A DNA stretch of 64,000 bases from Vanilla planifolia (taxonomy: Eukaryota; Streptophyta; Magnoliopsida; Asparagales; Orchidaceae). The DNA lies in contig CM043871.1 in the NCBI GenBank assembly GCA_023846275.1, forward strand, positions 32,704,578 to 32,768,577, written 5' to 3'. Each line of letters begins with the position of its first letter. Within the stretch, counting starts at the first letter, position 1. The notes beneath the pieces were generated by a model. It had not been told where the DNA came from. It did no database searches and saw only the letters and a program-made list of their open reading frames with translations. Both the position numbers and the translations under genes were made by a program. Positions 1 to 10,800 of the stretch are shown one piece after another.

Positions 1-1250
1 GTAGTAATATAAAGTTAGAGTTATTCTTTTTTATTAAAATACTCCACATATAATTTTTTTTAAATTTTTATTTATATGTATAAAATTAAATATGACAAAA
101 ATCGTTTTGTAATATTTTATACTTAATACTTAAGATATTACCACCTACTCAACTTAATAATCAATACTACAACTTTAGAACATCAATATTTGAATAATTC
201 TAAAATACCACATGATATCTAACATTAATCAGTACATAATATCTTTTCATATTCTCTAATAACCTATTGAACATCTCTAACGTCGTAAGTTCCTTGATAG
301 AAGCCTAAATCTGCCTTGCATCAAAAACTAATTTATCCCATCTCACAAACATTATACTCACATTCTATCTCACATTATAAGATTACAATTTTTTATAAAA
401 ACCATTATAGATTACTGTTTGGGAGAAACATAAAAAAATACTATAAAACATGTAATTTAACACATGCAGATTGAAATTGATAACACGGTGTAGTCGCTAG
501 ATAGCACCACATGGTCTCCTAATGATAATATAATATAATTGACAAGAAAGTTTCTTTAGCTGGTATAATTAAATGTGACAATAATTATAAATATTTTAAT
601 TATATCAAATTAATATGGATCAACACAACCATATAATAAAGCCCACAAAACATCTTGTACAATCCAAGTTAATAAAATGAGGCTAGAAAGTTCAACACAA
701 CCCTTAAAATTCAAGAAATATTCCAAATAACTTTAGACTAATTGTGAACCCCAAATAGCCAACCCAATGCACCAAAAAGCTGAAGACATATATAAATCTA
801 AGATGAAATATGTAACATTATTGACATAAGAGAAATCATGTTGAACCAACCCATTCACATTGATAAAATGCATGTATGTTAAGCACATGTAAGCAAGAAA
901 AAACTTGATAAATGTTGCTGAATTCAGTGAAATTCAAGCAGAGGCAGAATTCTACCAAGAAAAATTGCTAATTCATCGTACTCAAATCATTGTTTTTAAG
1001 CTAAATAAAAGAAAAATGAGGCGTGCTGTAAATTGTGTTGTACAATTTAAATGCAATTCGGCCAACTATGAAAATTATCTTGATTATGTATGCAAAACCG
1101 AAAATTTCTAAGTTAACTTAACACACATGTAACTACTTCAGATTGATAGAGCAGTACCACAGCAATCTCAAGCACTTTGTGAACCCATCAGCTCTTGGTG
1201 AAGACAATCTACATTTCTACAAAACAAGCCAATGAAAAAAGAAAACCCTC
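1..1250. other. AT-rich flank downstream of the GNOM-type gene
   Basis: This stretch follows the stop codon of the minus-strand gene ending at 1251. It is very AT-rich and shows no coding sequence that I recognise; a 68-codon open frame at 905-1111 has no recognisable domain. The first 100-250 bases next to the stop probably hold the 3' untranslated region, but I could not place a clear polyadenylation signal. Confidence 0.5.
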
Positions 1251-4200
1251 CTAGCCTTCAACATTACTAGATTCTCCGGTCACTGCTCCACTGCCTTCCG
1301 GCTGAGCAAGGTCGCCAGAATCCTGCTCAGGTTCAACGGTAAACACTTGGGATTGCAAAGATGGAGCAAAGTTGTTAATGTGAAGCCATGTTAACTCCCA
1401 TATATTGTCTCCACCCACTATGCTTCTTCTGGCAAGAATTCCCTTGGATTTCATCACTAGTAGAATGTTCTTCAGCAGTTCAGGAATCAGCTCCTGAAGC
1501 TTCTCACTCCTTTTGCCTCTAAATTTGGCCTTCATGCACTTCTCCATGCGACTCAGAACACCAAGCCAGAGTTTGCAGAAGCTGCTCAGGCCAGAAAGCT
1601 CGTGGAGTAGCTGCAGGAAAACCTTGGAGAGCAGCTTCATGGCAAGAACAAGAGTTCCCTCCATGTTTCTGAACTCCTTCTGGGACTGGTTCTGGGTGGT
1701 TTCGAGCAAGTCGTCAAGCATCGCAAACATCACATTCTCGAAAGCCAGCAGCCAAGTCGAGGTCGAGAAACATATCCCATCAGTTACTACCAAACACTTT
1801 TGCAATGACAACACGGCATGGTTCCTCACTTCCTCCCTCTGATCCATCGTGGACCTCCTCAGTGCCTGAACAAGCTTAAACCACATGTCTATAATTCCTT
1901 CCCTCACCTTCTCCGCCTCCTTTCCTGCGTCTTTAACCTCCTGAGACCAACGAACAAGACTGGCAACGGAACCTGCCATCAGATCAAGGGAACACGTCGA
2001 ACGGTCAGTGGGTCCAACCCGAGACTCCGCAAATTGACGTGCTGCCTCGACGGACAGGAGATAGTTGGCTGGAGAAAGATGAGACCCTTCAGACATGATG
2101 AAGACCAGAGCTTCAAAACCAACCTCAGAGGCTTCAGGGTGTCGAGCTGTGATGGACAGCAAAGAAGTGATAGCCTTCCAACCAATCTGGGATTTAATGT
2201 GGGTTGCGTTTGCTTTAACCAAACGGGTGACTTCCTGCGTGATGTTCTCACAGTAAGCATCGGCAACACGAGCATCGAGCTTTAAGACCAATTGCAATGA
2301 TCTCAGCAGGTCGTCAGCAAGATTCTCCTTGTAAGGAAGAAGACGCTGACAGATTCTGAGGAGTCCAAATACTGCCCTTTCGACTAAAGCACAAGGCATC
2401 ACAGTAGACTGAACGATATTAGCTATGTGCTCATAAACACCCGGCCATAGAAGAACAATCCTGTCCCTGTTATTTAAAGCAATGGCAATGAGCAGCTCCA
2501 AGCAGAATACAGCTGTGTCCTCATCATCTGGCGAACTTGTGACCTTCTGAGGTCTACCTGCAGCCCAAATAAGAGCCCTTGCGAGATGTAACAGTGAATC
2601 AGCATGCAGGAATTTGCTTTCTGTGAATACGCTATCTACGTGGCACTTTTGAATTGTCTGCAGGGTTCGCTGATGTGCAGCGAGTTGCTGCTCTGTTGGT
2701 TGTGTCCTCGGTTCCTCTGTGTCCAGAGAGAGCAACTGGCTAAACCTCCCCATCAAGCCAGATGACCTTCGAGGGGTACCCATTGAGGGGAGAACATGGG
2801 ATGTCGAGAGAGAGTTCGGAGCAGGTTTTCCATGAACCGTGTCTGCAGGAAGTTCCAAATCATCAGCTGCATCAGTAGCTACACGTGCAGGAAGCAGGCC
2901 CAGTTTGTGTAACCTTAAGATGCAATCAAGGATGTTTCTCCAACCACTGCGTATGTGATCTCCATACTTGTTTGCAATGTTAAAAACTGTCTCAGTGGCG
3001 AGCCTAGCTTTAGTGTCATCCCCAAATGCAGTAACAGGTTCCTCAACCATTGAAGTGCTCAAGAGGGTTGTGAACTTGCAGAGAGATACAACAAGGTCAT
3101 CGAGTACATCCTCGAGATGATGGTATGCTGAGATCCTTGCCACAGCCAAGAAGCCATCCACACAGGTTAGGAAAACATCTTCATGCTCTGCATAATCGAA
3201 CACCACAGAGATAGCGGCTATCGTGGGACCTGACATGATTGCAAACATATCATGATCAAGGTATGGCCTTGAATCGCAAACAATGTAAGAAGAAGTCGTT
3301 TTTGACTTCCTCATCAAATCAATCCAATGGCTAGGAGACATTTCGGGAAATCCAAATCCTGGATCAGGAATAGTTCGAATTTCATTCTTGCAAATAGAAT
3401 GGTAAAGCTCAGATAAGAATTCTCTAGGAAGGTCATTTCCACCATTGATGTGACGATTATTCCTTATGAAGTCCTCTTCCGTCATCTTCTTCTTCACCTG
3501 CACATTGTGCTGATCCGTGTTTAGCATTATGAGTGAGTAGGATAACAAGAGAGCAGCATCCTTGTTGGCAAGAATATGGGGCGATTGCTCGTAATATCTC
3601 TCCGAGAAAGCCTCGAGTACTCGTTGGATCTTTTGCGACTCTCCAGGTAAGCGGAATGTCTCCAGAAAGAGTCTTAAAGCGGTATCCAAGTTCATGTCTT
3701 GAAAATCAAATGTACCAGCGAATTCATGAAGAACTTGAACACAGAACTCATCATGGTTACCCAAGAAGTCCCCCACAAGGTTTTTATCCAATCCAGCTGT
3801 ATATCTGAAGAAGCAAGCAACACTTTGAGGGTCAAGCTTTTCAGGCAAAAGATGGGTTCCCTGTAGAAACTCCAGGCCCTTCTTTGGATCCCTATTGAAG
3901 TGATCAGCACCAATCATCAACCTCCTTTTAATGTACTTTCTGCGTCGAACAAATTTAAGCCACTGTTCAGGATCAGAATAGTCCTCACATTTCACAGCCC
4001 AGAATGGAGCATATTCATCAAGTTCCAAATGTGCTTGTTTTAACCTAGGTGGCGCATTGCTGATTCTATCAGACATTCCCTGAATCACGGCAATAAGACC
4101 TTCCAAGGCAAGAATATGCATTGTCGATAAAGGGCAATTCACGGGGAAAGCACTTCTGGACAGAAGATTAGCAAGGTCTTCAAACACATTGCTGCAAGTT

Positions 4201-4823
4201 ATGTCACAGTCCAGATTTGCATACATCTCTGCCATGAAAGTTTTCTGTCTGCAGAAGTCCACAAGGGCCTCCATAGCCACCTCTTGCTGATGGTAATTAG
4301 CTCCGTACTTACCTTGCGCCAGCCTTAGAATTACACACGAGAAGAATGCTTCAAGCTGTAGTTTAAGCTCTGTGCGCAAGTGATAATAGAGATTCAGCAC
4401 AATGCTGCACACAGTGGATAGTATCAGTGGGCTCATTGACAGGCCAAACTGCATAAGATTCCGGAAAAGCTCATCCTGGATCAAAGCAAGTAACTTAGGA
4501 TGCTTCCTTATTGAAGACCCCCCAAGCTCAACAGCCGAGTTAATCATACCAAGAGCAAAAAGTGGCACATCCTCCTCCAAAGCCATAGGACTTGACCTGG
4601 GGGTAAAGCCAATTTGATCTACAATATTCAATAGAGAGCACAAGAAGTGAAATATCTCCACCATGCATGGTATACCATATGGCTCCACCATTATCCTCAC
4701 ACCATTAGGTGTTTCCAGCCTCACAACAGTTTCATCTATTGAGGTTGCTATAGACCCATAACTCTCATTACCATTCTCCATCAGCTTCACTCCAAAAGCC
4801 TGATCCTTGTCAACACCAGTCAT
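1251..4823 (-). CDS. GNOM: GNOM-type ARF-GEF, exon 2 (residues 258-1447)
   Basis: This single 3.57-kb open exon encodes the HUS region, the Sec7 catalytic domain and all C-terminal HDS domains, ending in TAG at 1251-1253. On the minus strand the acceptor reads CCCCGTGCAG followed directly by ATGACTGG at 4823. The open frame continues a few codons upstream into the intron, so the Met at its start is not the translation start; the true start is in exon 1. The Met690 codon lies at 3527-3525. Confidence 0.95.
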   Translation of the reverse strand: MTGVDKDQAFGVKLMENGNESYGSIATSIDETVVRLETPNGVRIMVEPYGIPCMVEIFHFLCSLLNIVDQIGFTPRSSPMALEEDVPLFALGMINSAVELGGSSIRKHPKLLALIQDELFRNLMQFGLSMSPLILSTVCSIVLNLYYHLRTELKLQLEAFFSCVILRLAQGKYGANYHQQEVAMEALVDFCRQKTFMAEMYANLDCDITCSNVFEDLANLLSRSAFPVNCPLSTMHILALEGLIAVIQGMSDRISNAPPRLKQAHLELDEYAPFWAVKCEDYSDPEQWLKFVRRRKYIKRRLMIGADHFNRDPKKGLEFLQGTHLLPEKLDPQSVACFFRYTAGLDKNLVGDFLGNHDEFCVQVLHEFAGTFDFQDMNLDTALRLFLETFRLPGESQKIQRVLEAFSERYYEQSPHILANKDAALLLSYSLIMLNTDQHNVQVKKKMTEEDFIRNNRHINGGNDLPREFLSELYHSICKNEIRTIPDPGFGFPEMSPSHWIDLMRKSKTTSSYIVCDSRPYLDHDMFAIMSGPTIAAISVVFDYAEHEDVFLTCVDGFLAVARISAYHHLEDVLDDLVVSLCKFTTLLSTSMVEEPVTAFGDDTKARLATETVFNIANKYGDHIRSGWRNILDCILRLHKLGLLPARVATDAADDLELPADTVHGKPAPNSLSTSHVLPSMGTPRRSSGLMGRFSQLLSLDTEEPRTQPTEQQLAAHQRTLQTIQKCHVDSVFTESKFLHADSLLHLARALIWAAGRPQKVTSSPDDEDTAVFCLELLIAIALNNRDRIVLLWPGVYEHIANIVQSTVMPCALVERAVFGLLRICQRLLPYKENLADDLLRSLQLVLKLDARVADAYCENITQEVTRLVKANATHIKSQIGWKAITSLLSITARHPEASEVGFEALVFIMSEGSHLSPANYLLSVEAARQFAESRVGPTDRSTCSLDLMAGSVASLVRWSQEVKDAGKEAEKVREGIIDMWFKLVQALRRSTMDQREEVRNHAVLSLQKCLVVTDGICFSTSTWLLAFENVMFAMLDDLLETTQNQSQKEFRNMEGTLVLAMKLLSKVFLQLLHELSGLSSFCKLWLGVLSRMEKCMKAKFRGKRSEKLQELIPELLKNILLVMKSKGILARRSIVGGDNIWELTWLHINNFAPSLQSQVFTVEPEQDSGDLAQPEGSGAVTGESSNVEG

Positions 4824-7800
4824 CTGCACGGGGATATTTCACCATGTCATTAACTATAAATAATTATCCAGCATGGTCACTCTTCTATGTCAGGCAAATA
4901 ATCTGTAAAATTTTAAAAGAATATACACATTTCCATTTTCTGTTATATGGCAGTTTATAATTTTTTCTTTGATTTGTTACGTTTTGTATTCTTTTTAGCC
5001 GAAGAAGCACTGTGTCAATGAAGATACAGATTACCAATCAAAAGACAATTACCCAGCTTGCAAAACAAGGTACTATATTAATATATATAGCAAGTTAAAA
5101 AAGATTGTAATCCATTTTTTGAACAATCCAGATTCAAGGTCTCGAAGAAGAAAACAATATTTTAGTTAAAGAATTGAAAAAAATAACCATTGAGCATGAT
5201 GAGAAGCAGCATTTATGTGGCACGCACGACGCACGCTGCGTCGGACCGCATGTGCATTCACACACTACGGCAGGGATTCCATTAGCGCACGATTAATCTA
5301 ATTTATTGAAAGCAATAAAACTTGGCTAGTTCAGCAACTTGTTTCATTATCATATAATACACCTATAAGTTCTTCATTCTACAACTAATTTAAATTCTTG
5401 TAGTTAAGCCCTTAAGTACATCTCCATTATTTTGTTCAAGGGTCAAAAGCTTGAACATAAGACACCTATATACTGTTTGAGAGTATGGCATTCATAATGG
5501 ATGACTGCTAATTCCATATTCATTACAATTGCAAAATTATGTGCATAGTATTTTACCATAGTTCTAAGCCATTATTTTCTAAAATTTCCTCCATTATGAT
5601 CTCTACTTGCATCATAAGAGATTGCACACAAAAAATAGATAATACACAAATAGCACACAACAAGGTGTCTCATTGAAATAGATCTTGTAAGCAACTCATT
5701 AACCAGAATAGAACTTATTATTAATTCCTGAAATTTAGCATTATCCTGTTTGACTTACCCCATAATTGCTTCCAATACTAATCTCACTCAAAGCTAGTTC
5801 CAACTCTAGTCTAGATCCATCATAGACATCTCTAACAACTTGAACAGATGCTCGATACAAATCTTTTCTGTTTAATGCCAATCAAAACAATTGTCATTGC
5901 ATTCTATAATACACATTTCAAAAGTCAACAAAACATTAAAGCAAATCATGTAATGCTCTTTGTACTTTCTCTACTAACTAAGAAGAAGAAGAAGAAGAGA
6001 TCAACTTGAATACATCTTCCTAGCATGAAACAAAATAACTCACAGCAAAGAATACAGCTCGTCTAAATTCCTTAAAAGTAACATAAGTCTGAAGATATCA
6101 GTATAAAAAATAGCTCTCTTCTAAGCAATTGAGAACCTCTTCATCTCTTAAAATTCTTTGAAAGGATTCGTTCATCATACTAGTCCAATATCTCCCATAA
6201 ATTTCCCAACTAGGTACCATCAACCTTAACTTACATAACATTCATCATCTTTGAAGCTTAAGCTAATTTTGACATACTTCTATTTCACTTGAAAATTTTA
6301 TTCATTGTGCAGTTCTATTATTCATTGTGCAAGTTAGTGCATCCTAAAAGTGGTACACAGTTTTCTTTTTAACGTCTGCATCTTCATCCAATGTTCTATT
6401 ATTTTCTCCTTTATTATACTGTTGTCTAAATCACATTATATGGGGAAACCCAACCAAACATTAAAAGAAAGGGGTCACACTTTTATTTCTCAAGTTAAGG
6501 TACTAATTTCAAATGTTAAAAAGATGTACAAGAACATTGATGAAAAATTGCTCATGATAATGGATACTATTAAAAACATTAACTAAAAAGAACATTTAGT
6601 AACATATAAATGATACAAAAAATGTCTTCATGATATATATTAATTTTTTAAGCATTACAATTTGTATGGAAAGAATGATATGAGACAACTGTTATTTGCA
6701 ATTTGCTTTATTTGTCAAAAAATTAATAAATAACAACAATGGGACCAATACTGTAAAATGAATAACAGATAAAAAAACTTCCACTAAATTCATTTTGAAT
6801 ATATGTATAGTTGCACAATCTTTTACACTATCATAATGCATCAGTAATAAGAAAGCATAAAATAAAAGGACACCGGATAGTTTAAAAGTTCATTGGTCCT
6901 ACAACAAGCCATAGATGAATAATATGCAATAAAAAAAAGTGAAAAACATTAACAAACAGTAATATAAGGTCAATGAAAATTGAAAAGGACAAACAAGTCA
7001 GTCCCTTTAGAATTATAGACAGTATTGGTGCCACAACTTAAATAAAAAAGTTAGAAGTATAATAGAAACTAAGAATGTTAAGAACCTTTCTAGTGCTGTT
7101 GCTATTGTAGGCTGGTTTTGAATTAAGCTTATGATTTTGGTGATCCATTTGTTAATTGGTTACAATAGACTATAGGGTATTGCATTGTTCTTGGCTGTTC
7201 CTTTCTTTCCAGAATTTTGCTCTAGTTTAATTGATCATGGATTTCTCCATAGGTGTTAGAATGCAAGAAGAACATAAGAGAAAAGAGCTAGCTTCTAGCA
7301 TAATATTAGTTAAGAAGATATAAATGAGTGGATGGGCAAGGAGTCTATTTCAACTCAGGCACATGAAGATCTGCAAAAAACACATGGCAGTCAAAAAAGA
7401 GCACAAGACCATTAATACCCATAAGAACATGGGATTTCCCTAGGGCAACTGGCCACTTTGCTTGGGAAACTAGCTCCGTGTCCATGGCAAAGGAAGCCTA
7501 TCCATCCTAAATCAAGAGGATTCTATAGGATTCTTGAATTCCAAGTCAAAATTAGCACATATAGTACCATACACGAAAACACGACTGGGCAATGAGAATT
7601 ATTTAAATGAACTTTGTTTTTAGTTTCCTCACTGAACTATTCATCATTTCTCCCCACCTCTAAAGCCATGCCCTCCAACCATCCAATTTAGGCATGGTTC
7701 TTAAGGTTTGGAGATCAATTAGGAGGACATAACCAAATACTAGAACCTTGGGTTTCAGTTCTTACCATCTTCACTCTTCCAATTCAAGTTGCCAAACCAA

Positions 7801-10800
7801 TTATATGATTAAATAATTCAACAGTTTAACAGCAAAGAGACACAAGAACAGGTGTGGATGCAACAAAAACACACATTCCAACTTGTGGACCATATGGCTC
7901 ATAGGTTCATTCTACACAGAAAATTTCTTCTTTCATTCTTCTCCTTCATGTGCAATCCCAAGGGATGTATTGCGATCTTTAGAACTCTCTTATTCATCTT
8001 AAATCCAGCACCCTTCTCATAACCTTTAGCAGCTTATCTGACATGAATAGACCAAGTGGTGAACAGTACGAATGAAGATGACAATGCCAACAACCTTACT
8101 TCCTCCATTTCCCATGATCATCCATGATTTGTCAAGAAGAAAACAAGGGTGGAATTTCCAACTTAAAGTGGAGAGATCAATGAAGTGTAATTAGATGCTT
8201 GGCTCAATGATGTAGAAACCACCCACTATCCATTAGCATAGCCGAATGCACACATTCACATAGAATCTACCAAGACGTATCTTATAATCACTTCAAAAAG
8301 TTGATTTGTTCTACCATATCGACACATCAAGGAAGTGCAATAATCTAAAGCAATATTTTAAATTGTAATAGACTAAACCACCAAATTCTAAGTACAGTAG
8401 ATCACTCAAGGTATTCACTTAAATGAAATAAAAAACCTAATGAAGTGCATAGAAGGTTTCATGGTTATATCTAAATATAGCAAAGTCTCTTCTCCATCAT
8501 GCCCCTTCATCAAACATGCACTTTTATCTTGAGAAGAAGAACAACAAGGCTGGAGCTAGACACAAGAATCCCAAGACAGGCTCTCGTACACAATACATGA
8601 CAAGGTCAAATAAAAAAACAAGCATCTTTTTGTTAATTCTAGTACTAATCCTTTACTATCCCATGCCAAACAAATACTGCATCAGCATTGCAGGGTCATG
8701 AACACATATAGTGTAGGAAGCTAATCTGGAATTGTATCCATACAAGTTTAAAAAGAACAGATAGAAGATCAAGAAGGAAGAGGATTAACCATAACGAGGC
8801 CAACAAGGAGTTGTAAAGTTTTCCGCCTCGACATAGGCCATCTAATCGTCTAACAATTGGGTTGTAATGTATAAGCATATTGATATAACTAAGTTTGATA
8901 AGGGGAATGTTCCAGGTACACCAAAATCTACAAACCATGATCATTGCAAACATGGGAAAGAATATTCATAAACTAAAGTGGCCTAAACAACCAAAAAAAT
9001 GAGTAAGGCTATGTCTAGTGGCAACTTTTTTGATTAAAAAAGAGCTTTCAAAAAGATATTTTAAAAATATATTTTTGAAAAAATGTTATTTTATATAAGA
9101 GAAAAAGGAAAAGTTAAAAAAAATTGTTCGATAAATGTTGTATGCTTTTAAGGTTGAAAAGAAAAAAAAAACTTCTTTGGTAAACAGTCACCAAGCAAAA
9201 CATGAATATATAATTGTGATGGTTTATAAATTCTCCAAAATGGCAGTGAAGACATGATCACAAGATGAGAAGCAACATGACAGTTCTTTGATAATGTGTA
9301 TGCATTCATAATGAACTTCCCCTTTCCATTACTTTCAAAAGCAACTCTAGCTATCCTGGTGTATTCTAAAGGTCATTTGGTTGATAATGGGCAACACCTT
9401 CAAAAGCACAAGCTTTCATTCATTTGCAAATGATCAAAATTCATCGGCCAAATTATAGTAACTTGTACACTTTGAAAGTTTGCTTGTGTTACCACAAAAT
9501 CCTAAGAGAAGACTTTTGTAGTTGAACTTTCTTCTCATGAAAGCAATGGAATGGTACATACATAAGCTGGGGCATTAGGCAAATAACACAATCAACATGC
9601 TAAACTTGTAATATCTTTGGAAGATTTTGGTTACCTTATACATTATTTTCAAACTTAAAAGACTAAGTCAAACTAAATTAGGTGAGGTATGGCCTCAATT
9701 TTGTCAAAGCCTGCGTTTGACCCAATGACAACTTAGCAAACTAAACAAATACCAAAATCCCAAAATTATTTGACAAAACCAAATCACTCCCTCAAACTCC
9801 CAAGTTTCTCAAATGCACAAGCTTCTTTCTCACACATCTTGCAAAACATGGTTAGTTGCTACAATCAAACTCCTCATTGGTACGTGTCCTCTCATTGTTC
9901 TCTTCCATTGATAGCCCTTTATCTAGACTATTATCAATTGCTTAACATCCTTGGTTTTGCTAATGCCAACTCCTTCGACATCCTTCGGTTATGTAGATGT
10001 TGCCCTCTCGCATTCATCATTGAGTCCATCGAAACTAGCCATCATAGATCCTCTTGTTATCTGTTCCAATAAATTGAGCTCCACATCTACAATTCTTCAC
10101 TAATGACAACCCTTAATGGGTGAACTAGAAACAAATGGTTGTCATCATGTAGGACAATATGAGGTAAAAAACCTTGTATGATTGAACATCAACAAGGAAA
10201 GGCTTAAAGGAAGCAATGCTTGCTATTTTGATCTCAATGTAACGATAGACTAAATTACTAGCTTAGAAAACATGAAATTGTTTGAGCATTCTATACCAAT
10301 GAAAGATGTTGACATCATTTCCCAACATGTTGATTCAACTGACAATTATAATTGATTGAACTGACTAAAAACGGACTTTGACCGTCAATTGACAAGACAA
10401 TATTAATTTTTACTATCCATGAGAAGAAATAACTAATGTGATCATGCAAGTCTCTAAGGTGGACAGGAAGAGGAGCAATGCCCACATGTCTAAGATCATC
10501 TTTAGCAAACTTAATGCTAACATGAGACCTAGGATGATCCTTAGCTACAATGTTGTAAACGTTTGATGCTTAAGACAACTCCTCTATAGTCAGGAAATTG
10601 ACAAGCCTCCCTCAAGCACCATGTGGAACTCAAAAAAATTGTTAAGAATTCGTGGGAATCACAACAACCGAAATACACACTTTAAGGGATGTGTGGAAAG
10701 CATGCAACCTTTGGTTGGGCAAGAGAATAGAAGAAGCAAATTAGAGCTATGAGAGAACCTCTCAAAGGATGAGAATGGGAATTTGGCCCTACCAAATTTT

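Noticed and set aside
1513..2285. Plus-strand open frames of 109 and 155 codons
   Set aside because: They are antisense to the GNOM exon, with no domain and no independent support; they are shadows of the coding strand.
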